Positions 9,455 through 18,686 of a stretch of 47,244 nucleotides of DNA are shown here, in pieces. The notes under the pieces are model-generated. The model saw nothing but the letters and a program-made list of their open reading frames with translations, did not search any database and was not told where the DNA came from. Position numbers and translations under genes: made by a program. Source of the stretch: Paracoccaceae bacterium (GTDB taxonomy: Bacteria > Pseudomonadota > Alphaproteobacteria > Rhodobacterales > Rhodobacteraceae); contig JAPOXR010000011.1 of assembly GCA_026706985.1 (NCBI GenBank), positions 1 to 47,244 of the forward strand. The letters run 5' to 3'. Each line of letters opens with the position of its first letter. Within the stretch, counting starts at the first letter, position 1.

Positions 9455-9940
9455 ATGCCAATGTATTTTAGGGCTGCATTCGCGGCTTTCCTATTCCTGA
9501 TCTCATACCCGGCGATGGCGCAGGTGGAGTTGGTTTTTGATCCGACAAACCGCAGCGGGCCCATTGTTGTCAAAGCGATGCAGGCCTCCTTTGAGCGCGA
9601 TACCGGCATAACCCGTTTCCAGGGCAATGTTGTCGTAACGCAGGGCGGAATGAAGCTGACCTGCGACGATGCGGTGGTCAAGACCGCCTTTCCCGAATTC
9701 AGCGAGATTGAGTCGATTGCTGTTGAGGGAAATGTCGTCATGCAGAATAACCGGGGAAGCGCTTCCGCGGCATACGGCACCTTTTTCGTCCAGCAGGGAG
9801 AACTCAGGCTCAGGCACAACGTCTTGATCAGGACAGATACCTATACCCTTGGCGGCGAAGAATATGTCTACAATCTGGACACCGGAGTCAGTTCAATTTC
9901 CGGCAATGCGGCAGCGGATCTGAAAATCTCTGAACAATGA
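9455..9940 (+). CDS. lptA: LptA, periplasmic lipopolysaccharide transport bridge
   Basis: Signal peptide (hydrophobic FAAFLFLISYPA, cleavage after AMA) followed by an OstA-like domain: VKAMQASFERDTGITRFQGN, then VVVTQGGMKLTCDDAVV and EGNVVMQNNRGSASA. LptA polymers bridge the periplasm and carry lipopolysaccharide to LptD. I chose ATG 9455 because it begins the signal peptide; the open frame extends to 9362. The stop overlaps the lptB start (ATGA). Confidence 0.9.
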   Translation: MPMYFRAAFAAFLFLISYPAMAQVELVFDPTNRSGPIVVKAMQASFERDTGITRFQGNVVVTQGGMKLTCDDAVVKTAFPEFSEIESIAVEGNVVMQNNRGSASAAYGTFFVQQGELRLRHNVLIRTDTYTLGGEEYVYNLDTGVSSISGNAAADLKISEQ

Positions 9941-10686
9941 CCTGTGATGCGGCCGCAGAAACTATCGGGCTGCATGTTGTCGATCTCAGCAAGCGGATTC
10001 GTGGAAAGACTATAGTCGATTCAGTCAGTCTCAGCCTGTATCCCGGCGAAATCGTCGGCATGTTGGGTCGGAACGGTGCCGGCAAAACCAGCTGCTTCTA
10101 TGCCATCGCAGGGTTGCTGACACCGAAATCCGGCAGCGTTCATCTGGACGGGCAGGATGTCACACGGTTCCCGCTTTATGTCCGGGCGCGTCTCGGTCTC
10201 GGATATCTGCCGCAGGAAGACTCAGTCTTCCGGGGACTCACGGTCGAAGAGAATATTGTCTCTGTGCTTGAACTCTGTATGCATGACCCCGTCGCCCGAA
10301 AGCAGGCGGTTGAGGACCTCTTGGCCGAGTTTTCCATCCAGCATATCCGCAATACCAAGGCGTCCGCGCTTTCGGGAGGAGAAAGACGGCGGGTCGAAAT
10401 CGCCCGCTGTATTGCTTCGGAGCCGAAATACATCATGTTTGACGAACCCTTTGCCGGCATTGATCCGATCGCGGCACGCGATATCCGTGCGCTGGTCAGG
10501 TATCTGAAGCGGCGCGGTGTCGGCGTGTTGATCTCCGATCATAATTGGCGCGAAACCCTGAACCTGGTGGATCGGGTATTTGTGCTTTCCGAAGGCAGCG
10601 TCCTGGTCGAAGGAACCCCGGATGATGTTGTGCGCGACGAGAGATTCGTCAGCGGTTATCTCGGGCATGATGATGACGATGAATGA
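9937..10686 (+). CDS. lptB: LptB, ATPase of the lipopolysaccharide export ABC transporter
   Basis: A 249-residue ABC ATPase with Walker A GRNGAGKTS, Q-loop YLPQEDSVFRGLTVEEN, signature LSGGERRRVEIAR, Walker B YIMFDEPFAGIDP and H-loop SDHN. The DEPFAGIDP and FRGLTVEEN stretches are specific for LptB. It powers extraction of lipopolysaccharide from the inner membrane with LptFG. It closes the kdsD-lptC-lptA-lptB operon; rpoN, the usual next gene in this phylum, is missing. Confidence 0.95.
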   Translation: MTCDAAAETIGLHVVDLSKRIRGKTIVDSVSLSLYPGEIVGMLGRNGAGKTSCFYAIAGLLTPKSGSVHLDGQDVTRFPLYVRARLGLGYLPQEDSVFRGLTVEENIVSVLELCMHDPVARKQAVEDLLAEFSIQHIRNTKASALSGGERRRVEIARCIASEPKYIMFDEPFAGIDPIAARDIRALVRYLKRRGVGVLISDHNWRETLNLVDRVFVLSEGSVLVEGTPDDVVRDERFVSGYLGHDDDDE

Positions 10687-10689
10687 TGC

Positions 10690-10889
10690 ACTCGCTGCGG
10701 AACGTGTTGCCGAAAAGCTCATTTAACGCTGCATTCAACTGACAGCGCTGCGAGAACGAACCCGCCCGGCACATGCCTTCCGACATATCAGGGGATGGGC
10801 GGTTGGTTCCACTCCGTCCCCATCGCCGGGTAAATTTCCCTGGAGTCGGGCGTTGCCGTGGAGAGTTTGCCGAACCCGCCGGGACAGTC
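10690..10889. other. gene-free interval left of the IS, where rpoN would be expected
   Basis: No frame on either strand encodes a recognisable RpoN segment or any other domain I know. A minus-strand frame containing CQLNAALNELFGNTF is open but I cannot assign it. Confidence 0.4.
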
Positions 10890-12087
10890 TGTACCTGATC
10901 AAACACCTTTGAGATTCTGAGCCGGCATCAACCGGGCCTCGGGGAAACGGAGAGAGGGCGGAGCCCGAACGGAGGTTCCCCGGCCTCAGCGGATGAAAAT
11001 TCCTGCCGGATCAGGCGGGGTTCTCCATAGGTTCGTCAACTCGAAACGACAGAACGGGAGAACCCCATGCAGGTTTTTGCCCTGCCCCGCCGTGTTATCA
11101 GAAACGGGGCCACTGCGTTCATGTCTTTTACCGCCCTCCGATGCCGGTGTCAGGGCACGGATGGATCCGGTCCACCGTCGGCGCCGTGCCATGAGTGATG
11201 GTCTGAGTTCCCTGGACGCCGCCCGCGCGGTGAATGTGCCGCGCGCCACGCTGTACCGCTGGATGAAGTCCCCGGCGCTTCTTCCGACCCGTCCCCGCCG
11301 TCTCCGCCGGATCACGCCCCGGGAGGGCGGCGCGGCAGCGGATCAGGGAGCTGCGGCGTGATTTTCCGGCCCGGGGCCGGGGAAAGATCTCCGCCATTCT
11401 CCGGCGGGAGGGGCGTGCGGTCTCCGGCACCACGGTGGGGCGCCGGCTCCGTGACATGGTCAGACGCGGGAGCATCGCGCCGGTCAGCGCCTTCACCGGC
11501 CGCAGCGGCAGGAGGAGGCGCACCCGCAGACCGCACGCCGTGCGCGTCACCGCTCCGCTCAGGGCCGCCCTGCCGGGCGCGGCCGTGCAGGTCGACACGC
11601 TCCACGCGACCCTCTGTCCCGGAAAGAGGGTCAGACACTTCACCGCCATCGACCGGATCTAACGCCGGAGCACCGCCATGGCGGCTTCGAACGCCACCGC
11701 GTCCAGCGCCGCCCGCTTCCTTGATAAGCTGATCCGTGACGCCCCCTTCGGGATCACCGCCGTGCAGGTCGACGGCGGTTCGGAGTTCATGGCCGGGTCC
11801 GGGGCCGCCTGCCGCGACAGGGGCATCACACTCGCCGTGCTGCCGCCGAAAAGCCCGGAAATGAACGGACGCGTCGAACGTATGCAGGCCACATGGAGAA
11901 ACGGGTTCCACAATGTCCGGGACACAGGAACGAACATCACCGAGATCAACCCCATGATCGACAGATACCTCAGGATCCACAACAGCTGGAGACCACATGA
12001 TGCGCTTGATGGATTAACCCCGGTTGAATATCCCGGACCACAGCGAATCAATGGGGGGCCGATTCTCATATGTAGCGAGCAGGTACA
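10890..12087 (+). mobile_element. decayed IS481-like insertion sequence, about 1.2 kb
   Basis: Bounded by imperfect inverted ends: left TGTACCTGATC at 10890 and right GCAGGTACA ending at 12087, sharing a perfect 8-base tip (TGTACCTG) and a TGAGA block about 20 bases in. The size and the single rve-type transposase fit the IS481 family. I see no clear target duplication, so one end may have been rearranged. It sits between lptB and hpf. Confidence 0.6.
11190..12055 (+). pseudogene. IS481-like transposase, frameshifted and with a nonsense codon
   Basis: Three pieces give one transposase. 11190-11361: a helix-turn-helix start (SSLDAARAVNVPRATLYRWM). From about 11340 the reading moves by one base and continues as RDFPARGRGKISAILRREGR to the first catalytic aspartate in AVQVDTLHATL. 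A TAA at 11660-11662 interrupts this frame, and the same frame resumes with AVQVDGGSEF (second aspartate) and PEMNGRVERMQ (catalytic glutamate), ending in the usual YNSWRPH-like block near 11990. All three DDE residues survive, but the frameshift and stop make it inactive. Confidence 0.75.
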
Positions 12088-12674
12088 CGGTCTTTATGAA
12101 GCAGGATGGTGTAATACTTTCCGTTGAGCGCCCTGCGGATCCGGCCGGAGTTCATCGGATGGCCGCGGGCAGGACTCCAGGCATGTGCCAAATATACAGG
12201 GTGTGCACGGACCCGCGGCACCACCTCGTTGGCGGCACGAATCATCGCGTATTTCCGCTCCAACTGCGAACGCATGCACTATTCCCGGTTCCGGGAGCCG
12301 GGTTAGTGCGTTTCGACGGGTGTTGCCGAGGGCAGCTGGAAATCACTGATCGGCGGACACCTGAAACGGAACGGGATGCACCGGTGCGCCGCCGGCACCA
12401 TTGAAATCAACGCGTGAAGCCGCGCAGCAACCGATTCAACGATTACTGGGAATGGAAGGCAGATTGAAACGCGACGAAAATCACAGGATTGTCACACACC
12501 CGTCCCGCCCGGTTGCAGATTGGATACAATTCCCGCCGCAGCCGCCGCGCCATTCCGCAATCCAACACGAATGCGGCCCCGGGCAATTTATCGTGGATCG
12601 GCGATCCGGGATGACAATTTTGCCCATTTATCCTAAATACAGGGATGATTGGAGCGGAAGGATACGGGCAGACG
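12088..12674. other. gene-free interval between the IS and hpf
   Basis: Nearly 600 bases with only short open frames. A minus-strand frame with RSQLERKYAMIRAANEVVPR (12066-12275) is the most protein-like but runs across the IS end, and I cannot identify it. No trace of rpoN's C-terminal RpoN box is visible in any frame. Confidence 0.4.
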
Positions 12675-13247
12675 ATGCAGATCACGATCAGCAGCAGACA
12701 TTTCGAGTTGAGAGCCGATTCCCGCGACTATGTGGAAAGCAATCTGTCAAAGGCCCTGGAGCGATTCGCTGAAAGACCGACCGGAGCCAACGCCGTGCTG
12801 GTCAAGGACGCAAAACATTTCGGCTGCGAAATCACCGTCCATTTATCCACCGGGTTGACTGCGCAGGCCCGGGCCAGCTCACCTATCCTGCACAAGGCCT
12901 TTGATGCCGCCTGCGAAAAACTGGTCAAGCAGCTGCGCCGCTACAAGCGTCGGCTGAAGAACCATCACAATGAACGCACGGTGCCTGTCTCCTATTCCGG
13001 CGCCGTCAGCTCGGTGCTTGCGGCATCGCCGGGCGGGCAGGATGAACCGGAAAGTCTCGCCCCGGTGATCATTGCCGAGACCGAGACAAGGATACCCACC
13101 CTGTCGGTCGGCGAGGCGGTGATGCAGTTGGAAATCGCCGAGGAAGCGCTGCTTGTGTTCCGTAATCAGCGCCACGGTGAAGTGAATATCGTCCACCGCC
13201 GGGACGACGGCAATATCGGATGGATTGACCCCGGCAGCGGAGGTTAG
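12675..13247 (+). CDS. hpf: long-form ribosome hibernation-promoting factor
   Basis: 190 residues in two parts. The N-terminal domain (MQITISSRHFELRADSRDYV..., then DAKHFGCEITVHL) is the YfiA/HPF fold that blocks the decoding centre. The C-terminal domain from about residue 140 (LSVGEAVMQLEIAEEALLVF then NIVHRRDDGNIGWIDPG) dimerises 70S ribosomes into 100S particles. The ATG at 12675 matches the family start; an upstream ATG at 12645 would add ten atypical residues. The usual lptB-rpoN-hpf-ptsN order is kept here except that rpoN is gone. Confidence 0.92.
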   Translation: MQITISSRHFELRADSRDYVESNLSKALERFAERPTGANAVLVKDAKHFGCEITVHLSTGLTAQARASSPILHKAFDAACEKLVKQLRRYKRRLKNHHNERTVPVSYSGAVSSVLAASPGGQDEPESLAPVIIAETETRIPTLSVGEAVMQLEIAEEALLVFRNQRHGEVNIVHRRDDGNIGWIDPGSGG

Positions 13248-13269
13248 GCAAAAATCCGGCGGCAGGTCA

Positions 13270-13755
13270 ATGGCCCCGATCAATAGCATTCTCCGGCGTC
13301 AGGCTGTCTGTATCGTGGAAAGCCGGGTGCGCAGCCGTGTCAGCCTGTTCAAGAAAATCGCTGCGGTCGTCGAATCCGCCTATACCGGGAACGGCGATGG
13401 CGAACCCCTGGCCTCGGCGGAGGAGATCGTCGCGGCACTCGAATGGCGGGCACGGAAGTTCCCCATCGGTATGGGTCAGGGCGTATTACTGCCTGCCGGC
13501 CGCCTCGATAGATTGCCAAGAATCATCTGCGCTTTCCTGCTTCTCAAACGTCCGGCCAATATAACCGTTCCCGACCACAAGCCGGTGGACCTGGTCTTCA
13601 CCACACTCAGCCCGGGCGAGCGGCAGCGGCAGGATCTGAGGATCATCGCACGCATGGCGCATATTCTTAGCCGTACAGATATCCGCAACCGGCTACGCCA
13701 GGCCGAGGGCACCGAGGACATCTACGACATTTTCAGAGAGGCGTTTCATCACTGA
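13270..13755 (+). CDS. ptsN: PtsN-like EIIA-Ntr protein lacking the phosphoacceptor histidine
   Basis: 161 residues with the EIIA fold of PtsN: an N-terminal SILRRQAVCIVESRVRSRVS block, and a C-terminal PVDLVFTTLSPGERQRQDLR stretch with ILSRTDIRNRLRQA. Where functional PtsN has GxGxGxAIPHGK, this protein has GMGQGVLLPAGR: the phosphorylated histidine is alanine (codon GCC at 13495-13497). It can therefore not take phosphate from NPr, and would be a locked regulator or a gene on the way out. Start ATG 13270 is preferred over 13225. It overlaps the end of icmB tail-to-tail by 23 bases. Confidence 0.82.
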   Translation: MAPINSILRRQAVCIVESRVRSRVSLFKKIAAVVESAYTGNGDGEPLASAEEIVAALEWRARKFPIGMGQGVLLPAGRLDRLPRIICAFLLLKRPANITVPDHKPVDLVFTTLSPGERQRQDLRIIARMAHILSRTDIRNRLRQAEGTEDIYDIFREAFHH

Positions 13756-16582
13756 GCCCGCGGTGCCTGAATCTCTCCACGGCCTCCGAGGCGAGCCTCT
13801 CAACCACATTGCCGGAACCGCCATCCCGCTCGGTTAGCCGCGCCGCCATGGATTCAATCTCCTCCTTTGCCGAACCGGAAGGAAACATCGCTGCAAGCGC
13901 GGCGCGCGTCTCCGCCGGGCTGAGTTGTGCGGCGACGGCGTCGCGCAGGGCCGTATCGACCGATGTCGTCGACAGCGCCCAAAGCTCAGCCGCGCTGAGG
14001 GTCAGATACAGCAGCTGTCTTGCGGTGCCCCGCTTGTGGCGGATTCGGGCAAAGCAGGGTGCGCCATCCCGGGTCGGTCCGGTCAGTTTCCGGTGCAGCA
14101 GCTCCAATTCGGCCTCCGTCAATCCAAACCACTTGACAGAAGTGCTTGCCGGAGCATCGAATATGAAGATCGTCGACGCCGCATCGAGAATTTCCACCCC
14201 GAAATCCTCCGGCAGCTGCGACGCCAGAGCGGTTCGTATGTTGTGCTTCCGACCCTCACGGATGTCCTGCAGAATCTGCCGCCTGAAGCCCGGCAGACTT
14301 CCGGCGCGGTGAAACTCGTCGATACATAAGAGTTTCGGCAACCGCCGCGCTGTCCTGGCCCGCATTCGGTGAAACCGCTCATATTGCCGCGGGCACTTTC
14401 CACCCAGGAGAGCGTTTGCAATCTCTTCCTCATCCACAAGCCAGTGACCGATCAGAAATTGCCGCGCCAGCATATACATGAGCGCCGCCTGCCGCGGTGC
14501 GCCTGGCATATCATGCGAACCGGCAACCTCTTCGAGATCAATGGCGGTGATTCTGGCCTGACCGGCGTCGAATATGGTGGCACAGGTCATGATCGGGAAT
14601 TCCCGGATGGTCTCCGCAATCCGGCGCTGAAACGCCTTCAGGACCGGCTCATCGCCCGCCTCGGTCAGCGTATTCGCATATAGCGAGGTGATATGGTCGA
14701 CATGGCTCGCGGCCACCAAATCGGTGAGAACCGGCATAGCGCGCCGCTGTGCCCTGGCGGCCGCATCGAATTCGCCGGCGGCAAAGAGTGCATCCGCAAC
14801 CTCCCACCAACTCGCAAGCTCCGCCGGTTGCCGCCCGATTGCCGCCAAAGCCCGATCGACGAATAGATCATCGGATCGGATATAGCGTTTCGGATCACCG
14901 CTGTCGGACAGGCATTCGAATGCAGTGTCGAGGGCGGCGGCGGCAAGTCCGGCGAGCGGGCAGCAACCGCGCTCCCCGGCGCCGATCAGAAGGCTGAGAA
15001 AATTGATCATGAAAGCTCTGCCGGCAGCCATGGGGTGGCGCATTCCGGGTTCTGTGTCGAACGGATTGATCGCATGCTCCGGTGTCATTCGGAGCTTCAG
15101 CTGCGATGCCTCGCCGCGACGGCGCGGCGGCAACGCATTCCGGATCAGTTCAACAAAACCCCGCGCCGAGCACCCGATGTCGACAATGGCAATCTGCGGC
15201 AATTCGGCATCGCCTTCATCCAAGCCGTGCGATTCCAATGCGCTGGCGAGATTAACTGCATGCATGGCGACGGACTTTCCGGAGCCGGAACTGCCGCAAT
15301 AGATTTCGACCCAGCTGTTCTGCCGCGATGAACCCGGCCGGTATGGCCACGCCTTGCCGTCGCCGGTGCGGAATATCACCGGACCCTCCGGCCACGGGCT
15401 GGCTTGCCGCGCCAGCGGCAGCATGGTCAATATGTCCGCAAGCGGTGCCGCGGCGCAGGGTGCGGTTGATTCCGGCCCGAGACCGACGACCGATGACAGA
15501 ATCATGGCAAGCGGATCGCCGGTGACGCTGTCCGCCGACAGGTTTCCCCATTGTTCAGAGGCCCGCTTCAGCGCGGCATACCGGTGCTGCAGTTCCGCCG
15601 GCCTGTCCGCTGCCGCCCAGGTTGCGAATGAAATCCGCAGCCGCGCCACCGTATCTCCGGCACCGTCGATTTCGCGCAGACGGACGATGGCATCGCGTAT
15701 GCGCGGGTTGCGCACGGGTGCGGCGAAGGCAAAAAGCCGCGCATACTGTTCCTTGAGCCGTACCGCCTGTAGCCCGCCGGGTTCGACCAGCCACCGGCAG
15801 CGCCAGGGCAGATCTGTCACGGATTCGACCAGGAGGTTGAAGGAGGTGAGAATTTCCGGCGCAACCGTGACATCAAATCCGGCGAAGATTGTATCGCCCA
15901 ATCGCACTGTCCGCGAATCGACCACATAGGCATCCTCGGTTGCCAATTGCCGATCCAGGGCGGGCGGGTGCAGATTCGCCATCAGCGGAAACACATTCCC
16001 TGCGAGCGGATCCCTTGCCGGCTTCCAAGCCGCCTCGCACGGATAGAGCGCCGCCCGTATCCGCCGCAGCGCATCCTCCGCACTCAGGATATCCGCCACT
16101 CTGCCACAATTGTTCAGATCGCGGCAGCAGGCATCGGTCAATGTCGCATGACGGGCGAGGATTTCATTCCAGTCGGGCTGTCCATCCGCAAGTGGCCGGC
16201 TGTAGATGACCGCCAGGCAGCTTTCATCGACGAGATGTGCCGCCAAGCGCCGGTCAGCCCCCTGCAGAATATCGCCGAGAGCCAGCCGCAACTCCTCTGC
16301 CCGTTGCCTTTTGCGCTCGGCAAACCGGAAAATCCGGCGCGGCGCGGCCTCCGGGTCACGGGAAAAATAGATTTCGACCGCATGCCCGGGCTGCGACAGG
16401 GCAGGTGCCAGCGATACCCGCAGCGCGTCTGTCACGATGGCGAATTCAGCTGCGTCCTCATGCCGCATGGCACCCTCGATCCGGATCATCGAGGCGAATG
16501 AGCCGTCTTTCAGAACCAACACCCGCTCATCGCCGATCGATTCCAGCCGGATACGATCGGCAACAGATCCGGCCACCTGCAA
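13733..16582 (-). CDS. icmB: IcmB/DotO-like VirB4-family ATPase of a type IVB secretion system
   Basis: A 949-residue ATPase. Walker A GSSGSGKSVAMH is near residue 435, a Walker B-like LLCIDEFHRAGSLPGFR near 755, followed by REGRKHNIRTALASQLPEDF and ASTIFIFDAPA, typical of IcmB/DotO rather than of VirB4 of type IVA systems; the size (about 1000 residues) also fits. IcmB energises assembly or substrate transfer at the inner membrane. The predicted first codon is TTG at 16582; GTG at 16576 is equally possible. It is the last gene of the leftward icmD-icmJ-unknown-icmB group. Confidence 0.82.
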   Translation of the reverse strand: MQVAGSVADRIRLESIGDERVLVLKDGSFASMIRIEGAMRHEDAAEFAIVTDALRVSLAPALSQPGHAVEIYFSRDPEAAPRRIFRFAERKRQRAEELRLALGDILQGADRRLAAHLVDESCLAVIYSRPLADGQPDWNEILARHATLTDACCRDLNNCGRVADILSAEDALRRIRAALYPCEAAWKPARDPLAGNVFPLMANLHPPALDRQLATEDAYVVDSRTVRLGDTIFAGFDVTVAPEILTSFNLLVESVTDLPWRCRWLVEPGGLQAVRLKEQYARLFAFAAPVRNPRIRDAIVRLREIDGAGDTVARLRISFATWAAADRPAELQHRYAALKRASEQWGNLSADSVTGDPLAMILSSVVGLGPESTAPCAAAPLADILTMLPLARQASPWPEGPVIFRTGDGKAWPYRPGSSRQNSWVEIYCGSSGSGKSVAMHAVNLASALESHGLDEGDAELPQIAIVDIGCSARGFVELIRNALPPRRRGEASQLKLRMTPEHAINPFDTEPGMRHPMAAGRAFMINFLSLLIGAGERGCCPLAGLAAAALDTAFECLSDSGDPKRYIRSDDLFVDRALAAIGRQPAELASWWEVADALFAAGEFDAAARAQRRAMPVLTDLVAASHVDHITSLYANTLTEAGDEPVLKAFQRRIAETIREFPIMTCATIFDAGQARITAIDLEEVAGSHDMPGAPRQAALMYMLARQFLIGHWLVDEEEIANALLGGKCPRQYERFHRMRARTARRLPKLLCIDEFHRAGSLPGFRRQILQDIREGRKHNIRTALASQLPEDFGVEILDAASTIFIFDAPASTSVKWFGLTEAELELLHRKLTGPTRDGAPCFARIRHKRGTARQLLYLTLSAAELWALSTTSVDTALRDAVAAQLSPAETRAALAAMFPSGSAKEEIESMAARLTERDGGSGNVVERLASEAVERFRHRGLSDETPL

Positions 16583-16587
16583 AAAAC

Positions 16588-18000
16588 TCAGGATGGAAGC
16601 CCCGCCAGCATTGCTTCCAGCTCCTTCAGCTTCCGACTCCTGCCAGCTACCCCGGTGCCGGTCAGCTCATCAAGCCTGCGCACCAGCCCGCACAAGCCGA
16701 GTTGTGATGCGACGGCGATGCTCCGGTCCGACTTGGTGCCGCCGAATTCGTTGATGTCGGCATTCGGTTTCACACCCGCCGCCCGCAACCGGCGGGCGCA
16801 ACCGGGCGCAAGATGCATGCCCCGTCGCCACAACGCATCCGCCATCCGAACGGCCGCGGACGCATCATTGGCTGCGAAAGTCACCGACCCGGCAATCGCT
16901 GCCAGAACCGCACCTCCCTCCGCCTCCACCGCTTCAACGGCCGGGATTGCCTGCATCCGGTCATGCGCCGCGATCCAGACCGACTCCATCGGGGCCGGCT
17001 CCGATCTACGGATGCCACTGTCACATACAGCCCGGATCAGGTTCTCCGCCGCCAGCCGCGCCGACCAGGAATTGCGCACCACCCTGATGCCGCCGCCCGC
17101 CCTTGCCAGCTCACCGGCACAATTTCCGAACACTGTGTTTTCCGACCTGTGGCGCCAGACCGGACCGACAAAGGCGGCATCCACCACCACCAATCCGAGA
17201 CCGGCGAGGCGCAGCGCCTCCGGCAAGGTGAACCATTTACGCATCATTCCGCGTCCGGCACTCCGCGTCAGGCTACGGCTCCACAGCGAACCGCCGAGCC
17301 GGTGCGGCGAGAAATCGCCTACAAGTATGACCGGTCGGCCCGATGACTTGAGCTGTGCCGCCAGCCGGCCCGACAAAGTCTGTTGCCGCAGCTTCAATTG
17401 CCGCCAGACACGGCCACCGGGAACCGGCTGCTCAGCCAGCCATGCAAGATAGGAATAGCCGGGCCTGTAGGCTGTCAGGAACCAAGCGTATCCGTGCGTC
17501 CGGACCGGGTTGCCGATGCCGAATTTCAACAGCCACCGGGATGGTTCACAGAGCGCCGTCGGCTTCGGCCGGCTCCACAATAATGTCGGGCGCATGAAAT
17601 CCGCCAAGCCATAGGCGAGGCTCAGCCGGCTGAAACTTCTTCGGTTGCCGCACCCGGTCGCCGCCACCGCAAGCATCGACAGCCGGATCACCCGGCCCGA
17701 CAGTTCAGCGAGGTACCGCACCTCCCCGTCGCGGTGTTCAGCGGAGACACCGAGCTCGGCGGCAATCCGTTTCCATTCGGCACCCAGCCAGCCATCGGCA
17801 TGCACCATGCAGTGCATCCGCCTCCCGGCCAATCGGGCGGCTTCGCAAATCGTGAAATCGGTCAACCACAGCCCGTCGGGAAGCTTCATCCCGGCTGCGG
17901 TCATCACATGTCCGGATCCGGTCACGGCGATCCGTCCGTCGCCGCGCTGCAGCGACACCCCCGGCTGGGGCAGCCACTCAACCGAATCGTAGCGGGACAT
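16588..18000 (-). CDS. unknown protein encoded between icmJ and icmB
   Basis: 470 residues from ATG 18000 (the frame is open to 18048); the start overlaps the icmJ end by 23 bases and the stop is a few bases before icmB, so it belongs to the same operon. I recognise no family. The sequence is rich in Trp and Arg, has no signal peptide or convincing membrane helix, and the C-terminal third contains VWIAAHDRMQAIPAVEAVEA and later FAANDASAAVRMADALWRRG then KPNADINEFGG, vaguely like the second half of a toprim fold (primase-type). That reading is weak. In Legionella icmJ and icmB are direct neighbours, so this gene is an insertion specific to this lineage. Confidence 0.7.
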   Translation of the reverse strand: MSRYDSVEWLPQPGVSLQRGDGRIAVTGSGHVMTAAGMKLPDGLWLTDFTICEAARLAGRRMHCMVHADGWLGAEWKRIAAELGVSAEHRDGEVRYLAELSGRVIRLSMLAVAATGCGNRRSFSRLSLAYGLADFMRPTLLWSRPKPTALCEPSRWLLKFGIGNPVRTHGYAWFLTAYRPGYSYLAWLAEQPVPGGRVWRQLKLRQQTLSGRLAAQLKSSGRPVILVGDFSPHRLGGSLWSRSLTRSAGRGMMRKWFTLPEALRLAGLGLVVVDAAFVGPVWRHRSENTVFGNCAGELARAGGGIRVVRNSWSARLAAENLIRAVCDSGIRRSEPAPMESVWIAAHDRMQAIPAVEAVEAEGGAVLAAIAGSVTFAANDASAAVRMADALWRRGMHLAPGCARRLRAAGVKPNADINEFGGTKSDRSIAVASQLGLCGLVRRLDELTGTGVAGRSRKLKELEAMLAGLPS

Positions 18001-18673
18001 GTCGGCCACAGAGATCGCGCAACCTTGCCGCGTCGACAGAATGATCACTGATCAGATCCATAGACAGATCGCGGAAACCACCATCCCGCCAATGTTTGAG
18101 GCCAGCCGCTTTGCCGCTGATCCGGTTTGCGGCGGTCGGCCAGAACCGCAGAACGCCGCCAAGCAGGGACACGGCCTGTTGAAATTCGGTCTCGCCTCCG
18201 AGCCGCTTCAGCGTGATCATCGCCTCGAGAATCCCAGCTGGATCCGAGGTTCCGACGATATCCGCCAGTACGCGTTCCCGACGCCTCACATCAGCCGCAA
18301 TATCGTCGGCGATTGGTGCCAGTTCCTCTTCAGCGGAGGCAAGCAGCACGTGCCATGCCAGCCTTGTCAGCTGGATCTGCGCAAGCGCCGGTGCCCAGAA
18401 TACGCACAGCCGTCCCCGGTTCGCTGCCCATAACGCGTGCCGCAGATCATGGCAGAACTGACAAATGGTGCGCAGTGATGCGCCGGCTTCATGGCGGTGG
18501 ATGTGATCAACTTCCATATAGTTACGCAGCCGGATCCCGCAGATGTGGCATGTCCAATCGTCACGCCTCAGGCAGGCGGCTATTGCTGCGGGGCTCCCCC
18601 CGGCGAGCATGGCGTGGAAACGGGCACCGAACACCAATTCTTCGGCTGGCGTCTCCAGTATCCGCAGCAGCAA
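17978..18673 (-). CDS. icmJ: IcmJ/DotN-like HNH-fold protein of the type IVB coupling complex
   Basis: Contains an HNH-like zinc motif, WTCHICGIRLRNYMEVDHIH followed by ICQFCHDLRHALW, then a helical CVFWAPALAQIQLTRLAWHV block that matches the layout of IcmJ (in Legionella: CQFCGF, AxCxFC, then a LPELTQxxLN helix). IcmJ is part of the DotL coupling-protein complex at the inner membrane. The start is uncertain: I use TTG 18673, 14 bases after the icmD stop; the frame stays open to 18844 but the extra part is a shadow of icmD. Order icmD-icmJ supports the call. Confidence 0.75.
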   Translation of the reverse strand: MLLRILETPAEELVFGARFHAMLAGGSPAAIAACLRRDDWTCHICGIRLRNYMEVDHIHRHEAGASLRTICQFCHDLRHALWAANRGRLCVFWAPALAQIQLTRLAWHVLLASAEEELAPIADDIAADVRRRERVLADIVGTSDPAGILEAMITLKRLGGETEFQQAVSLLGGVLRFWPTAANRISGKAAGLKHWRDGGFRDLSMDLISDHSVDAARLRDLCGRHVPLRFG

Positions 18674-18686
18674 ACAGCGGCGGCCA

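Noticed and set aside
12066-12275. Minus-strand frame with RSQLERKYAMIRAANEVVPR as a gene
   Set aside because: It crosses the presumed right end of the IS, has no ribosome binding site and matches no family I know.
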